Shown piece after piece: positions 6,568 to 12,889 of a stretch of DNA of 12,889 nucleotides (position 1 is its first letter; each line of letters opens with the position of its first letter). The DNA is from Candidatus Adiutrix sp. (lineage in GTDB: Bacteria > Desulfobacterota > Desulfarculia > Adiutricales > Adiutricaceae), in contig JAITBV010000149.1 of NCBI GenBank assembly GCA_031283395.1, positions 1 through 12,889 of the forward strand, in the 5' to 3' direction. The position numbers and the translations under genes are program-made. The notes below the pieces were generated by a model. The model did no database searches. It saw only the letters and a program-made list of their open reading frames with translations, and was not told where the DNA came from.

Positions 6568-7597
6568 CGGAAACCTCCCGATCTCGGCGGCTTTTTTCCA
6601 CCCGCCGCCAGATGGCCCAGACCAATTCCCTGAGCCCGGACCCGGTGGCCGAGGAAAACGGATAAACTTTCATCCGGGGCCGGGCTTCATTGAGGGCGGC
6701 CAGGGCCGGCCGGCCTTCGGCCAGATCCATTTTCCCCAGGGCCACCAACTGGCTTTTCCGGGTAAGGGCCGGATCAAAAGCCTTGAGTTCTTTTTTCAGG
6801 CGGTCCAGGTCCCGTGTGGGGGCGGCCGGGTCCAGGCGCAGCGGATCCAATAAGTGGACCAGCACCGCGCAGCGCGAAAGGTGCTTGAGGAAGCGGTGCC
6901 CCAGGCCCGCCCCTTCCGCCGCGCCGTCGATCAGGCCGGGCAGATCGGCCAGGACAAAGGACCGCGGCCCGTCCGGGGCGTCCTGTCCCGCGTCCACCAC
7001 GCCCAGGTTGGGGATCAGGGTGGTGAAGGGGTAGTCGGCTATTTTGGGCCGGGCCGCGCTCACCCGGGAGATGAGGGTGGATTTGCCCACGTTGGGATAG
7101 CCCACCAGGCCGGCATCGGCCAAAAGGCGCAGTTCCAGCCGGAGCCGCTTTTCCTCTCCGGCTTCGCCGGGCTGGGCGTGGCGGGGGGCCCGGTGTCCGC
7201 CGGAAGCGAAATTGGAGTTGCCCAGGCCCCCGCGTCCGCCCCGGGCCGCCACCAGAACAGAGCCGGGCTCGGCCAGGTCGGCCAGTTCCTCCCCGGTTTC
7301 AGCGTCCAGGACCACCGTGCCCGGCGGCACCATGAGGCGGGCCTCGGCTCCGGCCGCGCCGAAGCGGCGGCGTCCCTGCCCGGGCCGGCCGCCGCCGGCC
7401 CGGAAGTGCTGGTTGAGGTGGAAGCGCAAAAGCGTTTCCTTTTGGTCCGAGGCTTCCAGGATCACATCCCCCCCCCGGCCGCCGTCGCCGCCGTCGGGCC
7501 CGCCCCGGGGAACGTATTTCTCCCGCCGGAAGCTGACGCAGCCGGCCCCCCCCGCCCCTGAACTCACGTATATGGTGGCCTGATCTATGAATTTCAT
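6554..7597 (-). CDS. obg: Obg/CgtA-family GTPase
   Basis: Obg is a GTPase of 50S ribosome assembly and the stringent response. The glycine-rich Obg fold occupies residues 1-158 ([37 protein letters not shown]). The G domain follows, with the P-loop GYPNVGKST (166-174, K172), switch region [28 protein letters not shown] as G3, and SSATGSGL as G5. The G4 position reads GKMD (288-291) instead of the usual NKxD. No OCT-type C-terminal domain is present at 347 residues. The ATG at 7597 is chosen because all Obg proteins begin close to this MKFID sequence; the frame is open further upstream but only through the 3' end of the glycosyltransferase gene. No strong ribosome site is visible, and the gene starts 8 nt after that stop, suggesting coupling. 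The common rplU-rpmA neighbours are absent. Confidence 0.95.
   Translation of the reverse strand: MKFIDQATIYVSSGAGGAGCVSFRREKYVPRGGPDGGDGGRGGDVILEASDQKETLLRFHLNQHFRAGGGRPGQGRRRFGAAGAEARLMVPPGTVVLDAETGEELADLAEPGSVLVAARGGRGGLGNSNFASGGHRAPRHAQPGEAGEEKRLRLELRLLADAGLVGYPNVGKSTLISRVSAARPKIADYPFTTLIPNLGVVDAGQDAPDGPRSFVLADLPGLIDGAAEGAGLGHRFLKHLSRCAVLVHLLDPLRLDPAAPTRDLDRLKKELKAFDPALTRKSQLVALGKMDLAEGRPALAALNEARPRMKVYPFSSATGSGLRELVWAIWRRVEKSRRDREVSDERD
6574..6579 (-). promoter_or_regulatory. Ribosome binding site of purH inside obg
   Basis: GGGAGG on the minus strand lies 6 nt before the purH ATG and within the last codons of obg. It fixes the start at 6567 and shows that purH can be translated from the same message as obg. 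Confidence 0.8.
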
Positions 7598-7605
7598 CTG
7601 AGGCT

Positions 7606-8661
7606 CTACGATCCGGCGTTCAGCATGACCAGGGATTCCTGGAAAACCATATCCGGGGTGATGACCGGCGCAGTCAGCCAGGGGCGCAGCCAGGGGCCGT
7701 CCGAAGGCTTCAGGCCGAAGCGTTTCAAGGCCCACTCATAGACCATGATCCGGGCGTAAGGCGTCTGGAGAGGCCAGAGGGCCGGGTTGCTCCAGGTGCA
7801 GACGCTGATGACCGGCGTCTCGGTAAGGGCGGCCAGGTGGGAGATGCCGACAGCCTCGGTTATGAACAGGTCGCTGGCCTCGGCCAGGGCGATGACATCC
7901 GTCAGGCTGGTCCGGCCGCAGAAATTGGCCACCGGGACATCGGCCGCCAGGGCCAGGTTGCGGGCCAGGAGGCTCTCGGATTCGGCCCCGACCACGAAGA
8001 TCGCGGCCTTGAAAGCCCGCCACAGTTTCCGGCCGAGGGCCGCGAAGTGGGACAGGGGCCATGATTTTTCCGGCCGCCCGGCCTGAAGGGACAGGCCGAT
8101 GCGGGGGCCTTCGGGCGAAAGCTCTCCCAATAGTTTGGCCGCCCGGTCGGCGCTGACCGGATCGGCCTCCGGCGGAGGCGGCCTGAGGGGCGTTCCCGGC
8201 GCCAGCCCCAGGAGGGCGGCGGTCAGTTTTTGAGCCCGGTAGGCCTGGGATTCCAGGGACCAGAGGTTGTCCACTATGTCCACTTCATGGCTGTAGAGAA
8301 GCGACAGGGGGCTTAAGGACTGCAGTCCCCGCGCGCCCAGGCGGTTGCCGATGCCGGCCAGGGCGGCGGTCAGAAGGGAGCGTATCCGGCCGTCGAAGAT
8401 GATGGCGGTCCGGTATTTTTTCCGGGCAATGGCCCGGGCCACCTGCCTGAGGTGCCGGCCCTCCCGGTCCGGATCCAGGGTGAAGACCTCGTCGATCCAA
8501 CGGTGGCGGAAAGCCAGCTCGGCCAGGTGCGGGGTCACCACCATCCCCACCTGGGCGCCGGAGTGTTCCTTTAGAAAACCCAGGGCCGGCAGAGTGGCCA
8601 GGAAATCGCTGACGCCTTTAAGTTGAAAGCCCAGGTAAGGGCCGGGCATGGCCTTGGTCAT
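7606..8661 (-). CDS. Glycosyltransferase family 9 (heptosyltransferase-like)
   Basis: GT9 enzymes such as WaaC and WaaF add heptose from ADP-heptose to the lipopolysaccharide inner core on the cytoplasmic face of the inner membrane. The 351-residue protein has the two-domain outline. Near the N-terminus LKGVSDFLATLPAL corresponds to the family's GD-x-L-x-x-x-P segment and retains the acidic residue (D19). RPEKSWPLSHFAALG is the usual domain-border motif. NFCGRTSLTDVIALAEASDL then FITEAVGISHLAA form the sugar-nucleotide site; the usual aspartate there is glutamate (E269), with H274 kept. The start lies 3 nt after the stop of the MaoC-type gene, and obg follows after 8 nt. Donor and acceptor cannot be assigned; the altered motifs leave room for a non-heptose donor. 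Confidence 0.85.
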   Translation of the reverse strand: MTKAMPGPYLGFQLKGVSDFLATLPALGFLKEHSGAQVGMVVTPHLAELAFRHRWIDEVFTLDPDREGRHLRQVARAIARKKYRTAIIFDGRIRSLLTAALAGIGNRLGARGLQSLSPLSLLYSHEVDIVDNLWSLESQAYRAQKLTAALLGLAPGTPLRPPPPEADPVSADRAAKLLGELSPEGPRIGLSLQAGRPEKSWPLSHFAALGRKLWRAFKAAIFVVGAESESLLARNLALAADVPVANFCGRTSLTDVIALAEASDLFITEAVGISHLAALTETPVISVCTWSNPALWPLQTPYARIMVYEWALKRFGLKPSDGPWLRPWLTAPVITPDMVFQESLVMLNAGS

Positions 8662-8664
8662 GGT

Positions 8665-9099
8665 TCAGCTTTGGTCCGTCGGCCGGAACAGGATCAGGGC
8701 CGAGCCGTCCATGACCAGCCGGCCGTCCTGGTTTTCCACCCAGGTCCGCAGCTTGATCTTTTCCTGCCGGTCGAACTTTTCCAGGACCTGGGCCCGGGCG
8801 GTGATGGTCTCGCCCAGAAAGACCGGGCCTTTGAAATCCAGTTCCTGGCGAAGGTAGATGGTGCCGGGTCCGGGCAGGCGCGTGCCCAGCACCGCACTGA
8901 TCAGGCCGGCGGCCAAAAGGCCGTGGGCCACCCTTTTTTTGAAAAACGAGCGGGCCGCGTAGTCTTCGTCCAGGTGGACCGGGTTGAGGTCGCCGGTCAG
9001 GCGGGCGTAATCGTCCACGGTCTCGGCCGCGGCTCTCAGGCTGAGGGCCGCGACATCGCCGATTTTGATCTCCCCGTAAGTCAAAGGCCTGGGGTTCAT
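8665..9099 (-). CDS. MaoC-type (R)-specific enoyl-CoA hydratase-like protein
   Basis: MaoC/PhaJ-type hot-dog proteins hydrate 2-enoyl-thioesters to (R)-3-hydroxyacyl products. At 144 residues this is a single hot-dog domain, the length of PhaJ. The hydratase signature reads TGDLNPVHLDEDYA, giving the catalytic pair D37 and H42 (D31 and H36 in Aeromonas PhaJ), followed by VAHGLLAAGLISAVLG, the typical central helix. The start codon overlaps the stop of the preceding coiled-coil gene as ATGA, indicating coupled translation. No thiolase, ketoacyl reductase or PHA synthase gene is near, so the pathway is open. It could serve fatty acid or hydroxyacyl supply for envelope lipids, in keeping with the glycosyltransferase immediately downstream, but this is a guess. 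Confidence 0.88.
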   Translation of the reverse strand: MNPRPLTYGEIKIGDVAALSLRAAAETVDDYARLTGDLNPVHLDEDYAARSFFKKRVAHGLLAAGLISAVLGTRLPGPGTIYLRQELDFKGPVFLGETITARAQVLEKFDRQEKIKLRTWVENQDGRLVMDGSALILFRPTDQS

Positions 9100-9599
9100 G
9101 GGTTGCTTGTTATTTCCATGAGGTTGAGATTGGCCGCGCTCATGGTCAGTTCGGCCAGCACCACGGCCCAGTCACTGCCGCCAAGCCTGAAGACCAGGCT
9201 GTCGCCCACGGTCAGTTCCTTGGTCATCTGGCGGTTTTCCCGCACGAAATCGATCTGGATAAGAGCCCAGCGGGCATTGTGGTCGAAATCCTGAACAGAC
9301 AGGACCAGCCGACCGTCAAAGAGGGTTCTGATCTGGTTGAATCTCAGGGAGATGCGGCCCGTGTCGGTCTGGCCGGGGTCTGGCGGGGAGGCGGCCAACT
9401 GGCCCTGAAGCCGCGCCACCTCCCCCCTCAGGCGGTCCACTTCCCCCCGGAGGACCTCATTGTGGCGGCCCAGTTCCGCCAGCCGGGGGCGCAGGGAATC
9501 GCGGCCGTGGTCGAAGCTGACACAATAGGCCAAGGCGCAGAGAACCACCAGGAGAACTCCCCGCCACCGGCGGCTCTGGTTCAGGCGCGCCTGGTTCAT
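9096..9599 (-). CDS. Membrane-anchored coiled-coil protein of unknown function
   Basis: I do not recognise the family of this 167-residue protein. Residues 1-13 are basic (RLNQSRRWR), 14-29 form one membrane segment (GVLLVVLCALAYCVSF), and 36-68 form a textbook coiled coil with Leu/Val at 36, 40, 43, 50, 54, 57, 61, 64 and 68 and Asn at 47, an a/d pattern spaced 4-3-4-3. After a Pro/Asp-rich hinge (70-78) comes a beta-rich domain (79-167) with WALIQIDFVRE and DSLVFRLGGSDWAVVLAEL. Topology is probably N-in, with coil and domain in the periplasm. The start has GGAG 9 nt upstream. The gene lies 41 nt after the double-receiver gene and overlaps the MaoC-type gene by 4 nt. The layout recalls FtsB/FtsL-like or sensor-accessory proteins, but no homology is claimed. 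Confidence 0.8.
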   Translation of the reverse strand: MNQARLNQSRRWRGVLLVVLCALAYCVSFDHGRDSLRPRLAELGRHNEVLRGEVDRLRGEVARLQGQLAASPPDPGQTDTGRISLRFNQIRTLFDGRLVLSVQDFDHNARWALIQIDFVRENRQMTKELTVGDSLVFRLGGSDWAVVLAELTMSAANLNLMEITSNP

Positions 9600-9640
9600 G
9601 CTGTGGTTCTCCGGCCTTCAGCCCGGGTCCCGGACGGCCA

Positions 9641-10561
9641 CTACAGCAGGAGCCCCATGGCCACCCGGGAAACGAAGTCCAGGGTATCGTGCGTGCCGGA
9701 AGGCTTTAGCAGGCAGTCGTCGACTCCGTTGCCCGGGGACATGACCTTGGCGAATTTGGTTTGGTTGGCGGTGCAGATGACGAAATGACAGGGAACGAGC
9801 TTGTGGGTGAATTTCAAGGACTGGCAGAACTCCAGGCCGGTCGAGCCCTCCAGTTCCAGATCGCTGACTATGATCCGCGGCTTTTCGCTTAAGGCCACGT
9901 TCAGGCCGTCGGGGGGGGCGCTGGCTGTCAGGACCTGGAAATTGTAGTCTTCCAGGATCTTCTTGAGCATCTCCCGCTGGTAGGATGAATCGGAGACCAC
10001 CAGGACCTTGCGGTTCTGGGTGGTGATCGGGGTGGCCAGGAGGTGGCCGACGACCTTTTGGAAGCCGAGGCTGCGGGTGCGGATCTGGCCCAGGGTCTCC
10101 TCCAGTTTGAGAATGGCCCCGTCGGCGTCATGGGAATTCCTGGCCCGGGGCCGTAGCCGGCCCGGCCCGTGGAGGGCCCGCTCGATATAGTTGGAAAGGG
10201 CCGCGGGCTGAAAATCGGCGGGCAGAAAAGCCTGGGCCCCCTCGTTTATGGCCATGAGCACTTCTTCCCGGGCCGCCCCTTGTCCGGGGCCTTCAATGAA
10301 TATGAAGGCCGGATGGTGTTCCAGGGGAGCGAGGTCGAAGACGGTCTGCATGAGCTTGACGCCGGCGGCGTCTTCCGGCCGGTAGTCCATGATCACCACA
10401 TCCGGATCGGCCTCCGCCAGGGCCTTGGCCGCCTCCGTCAGGCCTTCCAGCCGAAGCTCCCCCAAGGCGTGCGTGACCTGTTCGTGCCGTCCTGTCTCCA
10501 GCGCCTCGGCGGCGCGGGCGGTCAGGCTCTCGTCGGCCAGGCTCAGAAGTATTCTCGCCAT
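9641..10561 (-). CDS. Double-receiver (REC-REC) response regulator without output domain
   Basis: Two receiver domains fill this 306-residue protein. REC1 (about 1-120) has ARILLSLADES at the first strand (D10, E11 as the acidic pair) and DPDVVIMDY with D59 at the phosphorylation position, but LPADF stands where receivers carry an invariant Lys-Pro, so REC1 is probably impaired. After a linker with a short charged helix, REC2 (about 178-300) has KVLVVSDSSYQREML (one acid instead of two), IIVSDLELEGSTG with D234 as acceptor, ICTAN as the Thr segment, and LLKPSG with K286. No DNA-binding, GGDEF or other effector follows. The start at ATG 10561 is preferred over an in-frame ATG 21 nt upstream because it has GAGGGGG just ahead. 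It lies 42 nt after the permuted CheA gene, its likely phosphodonor. Confidence 0.85.
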   Translation of the reverse strand: MARILLSLADESLTARAAEALETGRHEQVTHALGELRLEGLTEAAKALAEADPDVVIMDYRPEDAAGVKLMQTVFDLAPLEHHPAFIFIEGPGQGAAREEVLMAINEGAQAFLPADFQPAALSNYIERALHGPGRLRPRARNSHDADGAILKLEETLGQIRTRSLGFQKVVGHLLATPITTQNRKVLVVSDSSYQREMLKKILEDYNFQVLTASAPPDGLNVALSEKPRIIVSDLELEGSTGLEFCQSLKFTHKLVPCHFVICTANQTKFAKVMSPGNGVDDCLLKPSGTHDTLDFVSRVAMGLLL

Positions 10562-10565
10562 TGTT

Positions 10566-10572
10566 CCCCCTC
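10566..10572 (-). promoter_or_regulatory. Ribosome binding site of the double-receiver gene
   Basis: GAGGGGG on the minus strand ends 4 nt before the ATG at 10561. It lies downstream of the alternative ATG at 10582, which therefore is unlikely to be used. Confidence 0.7.
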
Positions 10573-10603
10573 GCCCAAGCATGGACTTAAAGCTTGACGC
10601 CCT

Positions 10604-12751
10604 TTAGTCCACGAGCATGTTTTCGAACTCGACCACGTTGTAATACCGGACCAGTTGCTTTTCGAAAAAGCGGTTCATCTCGGCCAGGGACAGATTTGAT
10701 GAGAACATGATTTTCAGGCGGTTGGCGGCCAGGCCCCGCTCGATCTTGTCCAGGGCCGGCACGGTGTCCATAAGGTCGGCCACTTCGGCCAGGCGCTTCA
10801 AAACCAGGTAAACCGCCAGGGAAGGATCCTGGAAGGAGCGGCTGAGGCCTATGAAGGACTGGAAGACCCGGCTCTGGCCGCTGATCAGCTTGGTGTAATA
10901 CAGGATATTGGCCAGGGGGGACAGGTGAAAAGTCCCGGCGTCCTCCTCGGTGGTGGTTTCGCCCTTGGTCTCCGGGCTGTGGAAAGTGGCCAGGGCGGCC
11001 AGAAGGTCCGCGTCGGTGACTTCATAGCCCTGGCCGCCCCTGATCCGGGCCAGCCCGGCTTCCAGGTTCTTGACCACGTCCAAAAGAAGGTCGATGAGTT
11101 CCTGGGTTACGGTCAGTTCCTTTTCCCGGACCCGGTCCAGCACGGTCTCCACCTCATGGACGAAAGCGCCCACGCTGGTGAAGCCGGTCATTATGAAATT
11201 GCCCTTGATGGAGTGGAAATGCCGGAAAATGGTGTTGACCCGCCGGGCGTTCTCAGGGTCTTTTTCCAATTGGAAAATGTCTTCATTGAGTTCGCTGAGA
11301 ATGTTGTGGATCTCAATGAAGAATTCTTCGGCCACGGATTCGTCCAGGTCCTGGCGGGTTTTTTCCAGGCGGGCGTCCGGGGCCGCGTCCGGGGCGGCGG
11401 CCGGCTCTTCCGAAGGAAGGGCCGAAGGCGGCGCGTCCGATTCGAATTCGGACGGCCCCAGGTCGAAAAGGGCGGGCGCGTCCCCGCCGCTTTCCACGGT
11501 GCGGCCGGTGGCCAGGGCTATGAGTTCAAAGGGGTCCAGCACCATGCCCAACTGGTTGCCGCCCAGGATGGTGGTCCCCGAAACGCCCCTGACGGAAAAT
11601 ATCTCCGGCAGGGGGATTAGCACCAGTTTCTGGGGCCGGATGAATTCCGAGACCTTAAGGGCGATGCGGCCGTTCTTGGCGTCGATGATGATGATGGCCA
11701 GGGTCTCCGGGTTTTCGGTCAGGGGCGAGCCGCTTAAAAGGGCGCGCAGATCGTGCATGGGGATGATGGCGCCCAGGTATTGGATGCTTTCCGTGGCCCC
11801 CATGGTGGTGATGACGTCCCTGGTCTCGACGGACTGGGTGGCCACGACGTTGCCTATGGGCACGGCGCAGAAGCTTTCCCCGACTCTGAGGATCAGGGCG
11901 TCGGTGATGTTGACGGCCGAAAGCTGGGGTATCTTGTAAGTGAAGATGCTGCCCTTGCCAGGGGCGGTCTCGATGATCACCTCCCCCCCCAGGGTCTCGA
12001 CGGTGTTCTTGACCACATCCATGCCCACCCCGCGCCCGGATATCTCCGTGGCCTCGGTGTTGGTGGAAAAACCGGGCTGCATGATGAGGTTCCAGCACTC
12101 GGCCTGGTTGATGGCCTGGGCCGCCGCCGGGGACAGGAAGCCTTTTTCCACCGCCGTATGCCGGATGCGGGACTCGTCGAGCCCCTGGCCGTCATCGGCG
12201 ACGGAGACGAAGGTGAACCCTTCCTTTTTATAGGCGGTGAGGATCAATTGGCCGGTGGCGTCCTTGCCCTGGTGTTTGCGCTCCAGGGGGTCTTCCAGGC
12301 CGTGGTCTATGGCGTTGCGGATCTGGTGGGCCAGGGGCTCATAGAGCTTTTCGGCCACGGTCTTGTCCACCAGCGTATCCTCGCCGACTATCTCGAAGTT
12401 CACCTGGCGGCCCTTCTTTTTGGCCAGGTCCCGCACCAGGCGCCGGAACCTCAGGAAGGTATCCTTTATGGGCACCATGCGGATGTCCATGACCAGGTGA
12501 TGGAGGTCGGAGGAGATGCGGTTGGCCGTCAGGGCCGCGTTCTTGACCATCTCCATGGAACTTTTGTCAATGGAGGTCGCGACCGTGGACAGGTGGCGCT
12601 GGAGGATGGAAATGTTCGAAGCGGTGATGATGATTTCCCCGGTCAGCCCTAAAAGCCGGTCCAGGTGGGCTATTTTCACCGCCATGCGGTCGATTTCCGG
12701 TGGAGCGCCTTGTTCCCGGCCCTCCGCCAACGGGGCAGGATTACCAGTCAT
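10604..12751 (-). CDS. CheA-family histidine kinase with HPt domain at the C-terminal side
   Basis: CheA autophosphorylates a histidine in its HPt domain and passes the phosphate to receivers. Usual order is HPt, P2, dimerisation, ATPase, CheW-like. This 715-residue protein starts with the dimerisation helices (about 22-92, ending LVMDIRMVPIKDTF). The ATPase follows with the N box HQIRNAIDHG (N146), the G1 box VADDGQGLD (D187, G188) and the G2 box ISGRGVGMD (239-243). Next is a CheW-like domain (about 280-412), a Pro/Ala/Asp/Glu-rich linker (415-475), and then the HPt domain (about 478-590) with HFHSIKGNF and the phosphoacceptor at H513. The last 105 residues (about 610-715) match nothing I recognise. 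No P2 CheY-docking domain is seen. The gene overlaps the upstream receiver gene by 11 nt and has GAGG 10 nt before its ATG. There are no methyl-accepting protein, CheR or CheB genes in view. Confidence 0.92.
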   Translation of the reverse strand: MTGNPAPLAEGREQGAPPEIDRMAVKIAHLDRLLGLTGEIIITASNISILQRHLSTVATSIDKSSMEMVKNAALTANRISSDLHHLVMDIRMVPIKDTFLRFRRLVRDLAKKKGRQVNFEIVGEDTLVDKTVAEKLYEPLAHQIRNAIDHGLEDPLERKHQGKDATGQLILTAYKKEGFTFVSVADDGQGLDESRIRHTAVEKGFLSPAAAQAINQAECWNLIMQPGFSTNTEATEISGRGVGMDVVKNTVETLGGEVIIETAPGKGSIFTYKIPQLSAVNITDALILRVGESFCAVPIGNVVATQSVETRDVITTMGATESIQYLGAIIPMHDLRALLSGSPLTENPETLAIIIIDAKNGRIALKVSEFIRPQKLVLIPLPEIFSVRGVSGTTILGGNQLGMVLDPFELIALATGRTVESGGDAPALFDLGPSEFESDAPPSALPSEEPAAAPDAAPDARLEKTRQDLDESVAEEFFIEIHNILSELNEDIFQLEKDPENARRVNTIFRHFHSIKGNFIMTGFTSVGAFVHEVETVLDRVREKELTVTQELIDLLLDVVKNLEAGLARIRGGQGYEVTDADLLAALATFHSPETKGETTTEEDAGTFHLSPLANILYYTKLISGQSRVFQSFIGLSRSFQDPSLAVYLVLKRLAEVADLMDTVPALDKIERGLAANRLKIMFSSNLSLAEMNRFFEKQLVRYYNVVEFENMLVD

Positions 12752-12889
12752 GGTCGAAGATCCTCGTTAGGACGGTGCTGATCATTTCCGCCGTGGGGGG
12801 CTTTATGAGGTAGTCGTCCGCCCCCAGGCGCAGGGCCCGGAAAATGTATTTGGAATCGGAGTGGGTGGAGATGATGACCACGGGTATGG
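12741..12889 (-). CDS. CheY-like response regulator, C-terminal end (5' part outside window)
   Basis: About 49 residues are visible, from the fourth strand (IPVVIISTHSDS) through GADDYLIKPPT, which holds the invariant receiver Lys-Pro pair, to the last helix and the stop TAA. The protein ends right after the receiver fold, so no output domain follows; whether anything precedes the receiver is unseen. The acidic pair and phosphorylation aspartate lie beyond the window edge. The 3' end overlaps the start of the permuted CheA gene by 11 nt in a different frame, so the two are almost certainly co-transcribed and functionally paired. Confidence 0.9.
   Translation of the reverse strand, partial: IPVVIISTHSDSKYIFRALRLGADDYLIKPPTAEMISTVLTRIFDHDW

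Noticed and set aside
7598..7735. 46-residue N-terminal extension of Obg
   Set aside because: It lies over the 3' end of the glycosyltransferase gene and precedes the conserved MKFID start of Obg; the extra residues look like out-of-frame translation.
11753..12652. 299-codon plus-strand frame opposite the CheA gene
   Set aside because: Fully antisense to the kinase and CheW-like domains; no recognisable motif and an unusual His/Gly/Asp-rich composition.
1..12889. CRISPR arrays, tRNA or rRNA genes, insertion sequences, prophage or attachment sites
   Set aside because: No regularly spaced repeats, no cloverleaf-like segments, no transposase or integrase motifs, and no long direct repeats were seen; every gap between genes is under 60 nt.

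Overview
The window is GC-rich, densely coding bacterial chromosome. It has one incomplete gene at each end and no rRNA, tRNA, CRISPR, transposase or other sign of recent mobility. The gene content suggests a Gram-negative deltaproteobacterium (Desulfobacterota in the broad sense): a lipid A-type acyltransferase, a GT9 heptosyltransferase-like enzyme, NhaB, PilZ and CheA-type signalling proteins, and a stand-alone IMP cyclohydrolase instead of a full-length PurH. The taxonomic placement is inference; the Gram-negative placement is firmer.

Layout. (1) 1-2781, plus strand: the 3' part of an NhaB-type Na+/H+ antiporter gene, then a protein with two PII-like domains in tandem, then a DegT/DnrJ/EryC1/StrS aminotransferase. 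Gaps are 49 and 2 nt, so they probably form one transcript. (2) A long stem-loop at 2781-2823 lies between convergent genes and covers both stop codons. (3) 2795-3745, minus strand: an LpxL/HtrB-family acyltransferase. (4) An AT-rich pocket (about 3746-3801) carries overlapping divergent promoter-like elements; the plus-strand one points at a YcgR-like PilZ protein gene (3802-4569). (5) 4586-12889, minus strand: ten genes in tight succession. In transcription order they encode a CheY-like receiver (incomplete), a CheA-family kinase with its HPt domain at the C-terminal end, a double-receiver protein, a membrane-anchored coiled-coil protein, a MaoC-type hydratase, a GT9 glycosyltransferase, the GTPase Obg, an IMP cyclohydrolase, a SPASM-type radical SAM protein and a small unknown protein. 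Gaps run from about 55 nt down to overlaps of 4, 11 and 14 nt.

How the genes may work together. The signalling block (receiver, permuted CheA, double receiver) looks like a self-contained phosphorelay without visible MCP, CheW, CheR or CheB genes. The PilZ gene at the opposite end of the window adds a probable c-di-GMP sensor. The acyltransferase, GT9 protein, aminotransferase and perhaps the radical SAM protein fit envelope glycolipid or polysaccharide metabolism, but their substrates cannot be read from sequence. Obg and the IMP cyclohydrolase are housekeeping genes embedded in the long minus-strand run.

The two observations most worth following are the rearranged CheA (kinase core, CheW-like domain, then HPt and an unclassified C-terminal region) and the tandem PII-like protein next to NhaB, which suggests PII-type control of a sodium/proton antiporter. 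All identifications come from reading motifs in the sequence; no database search was run.
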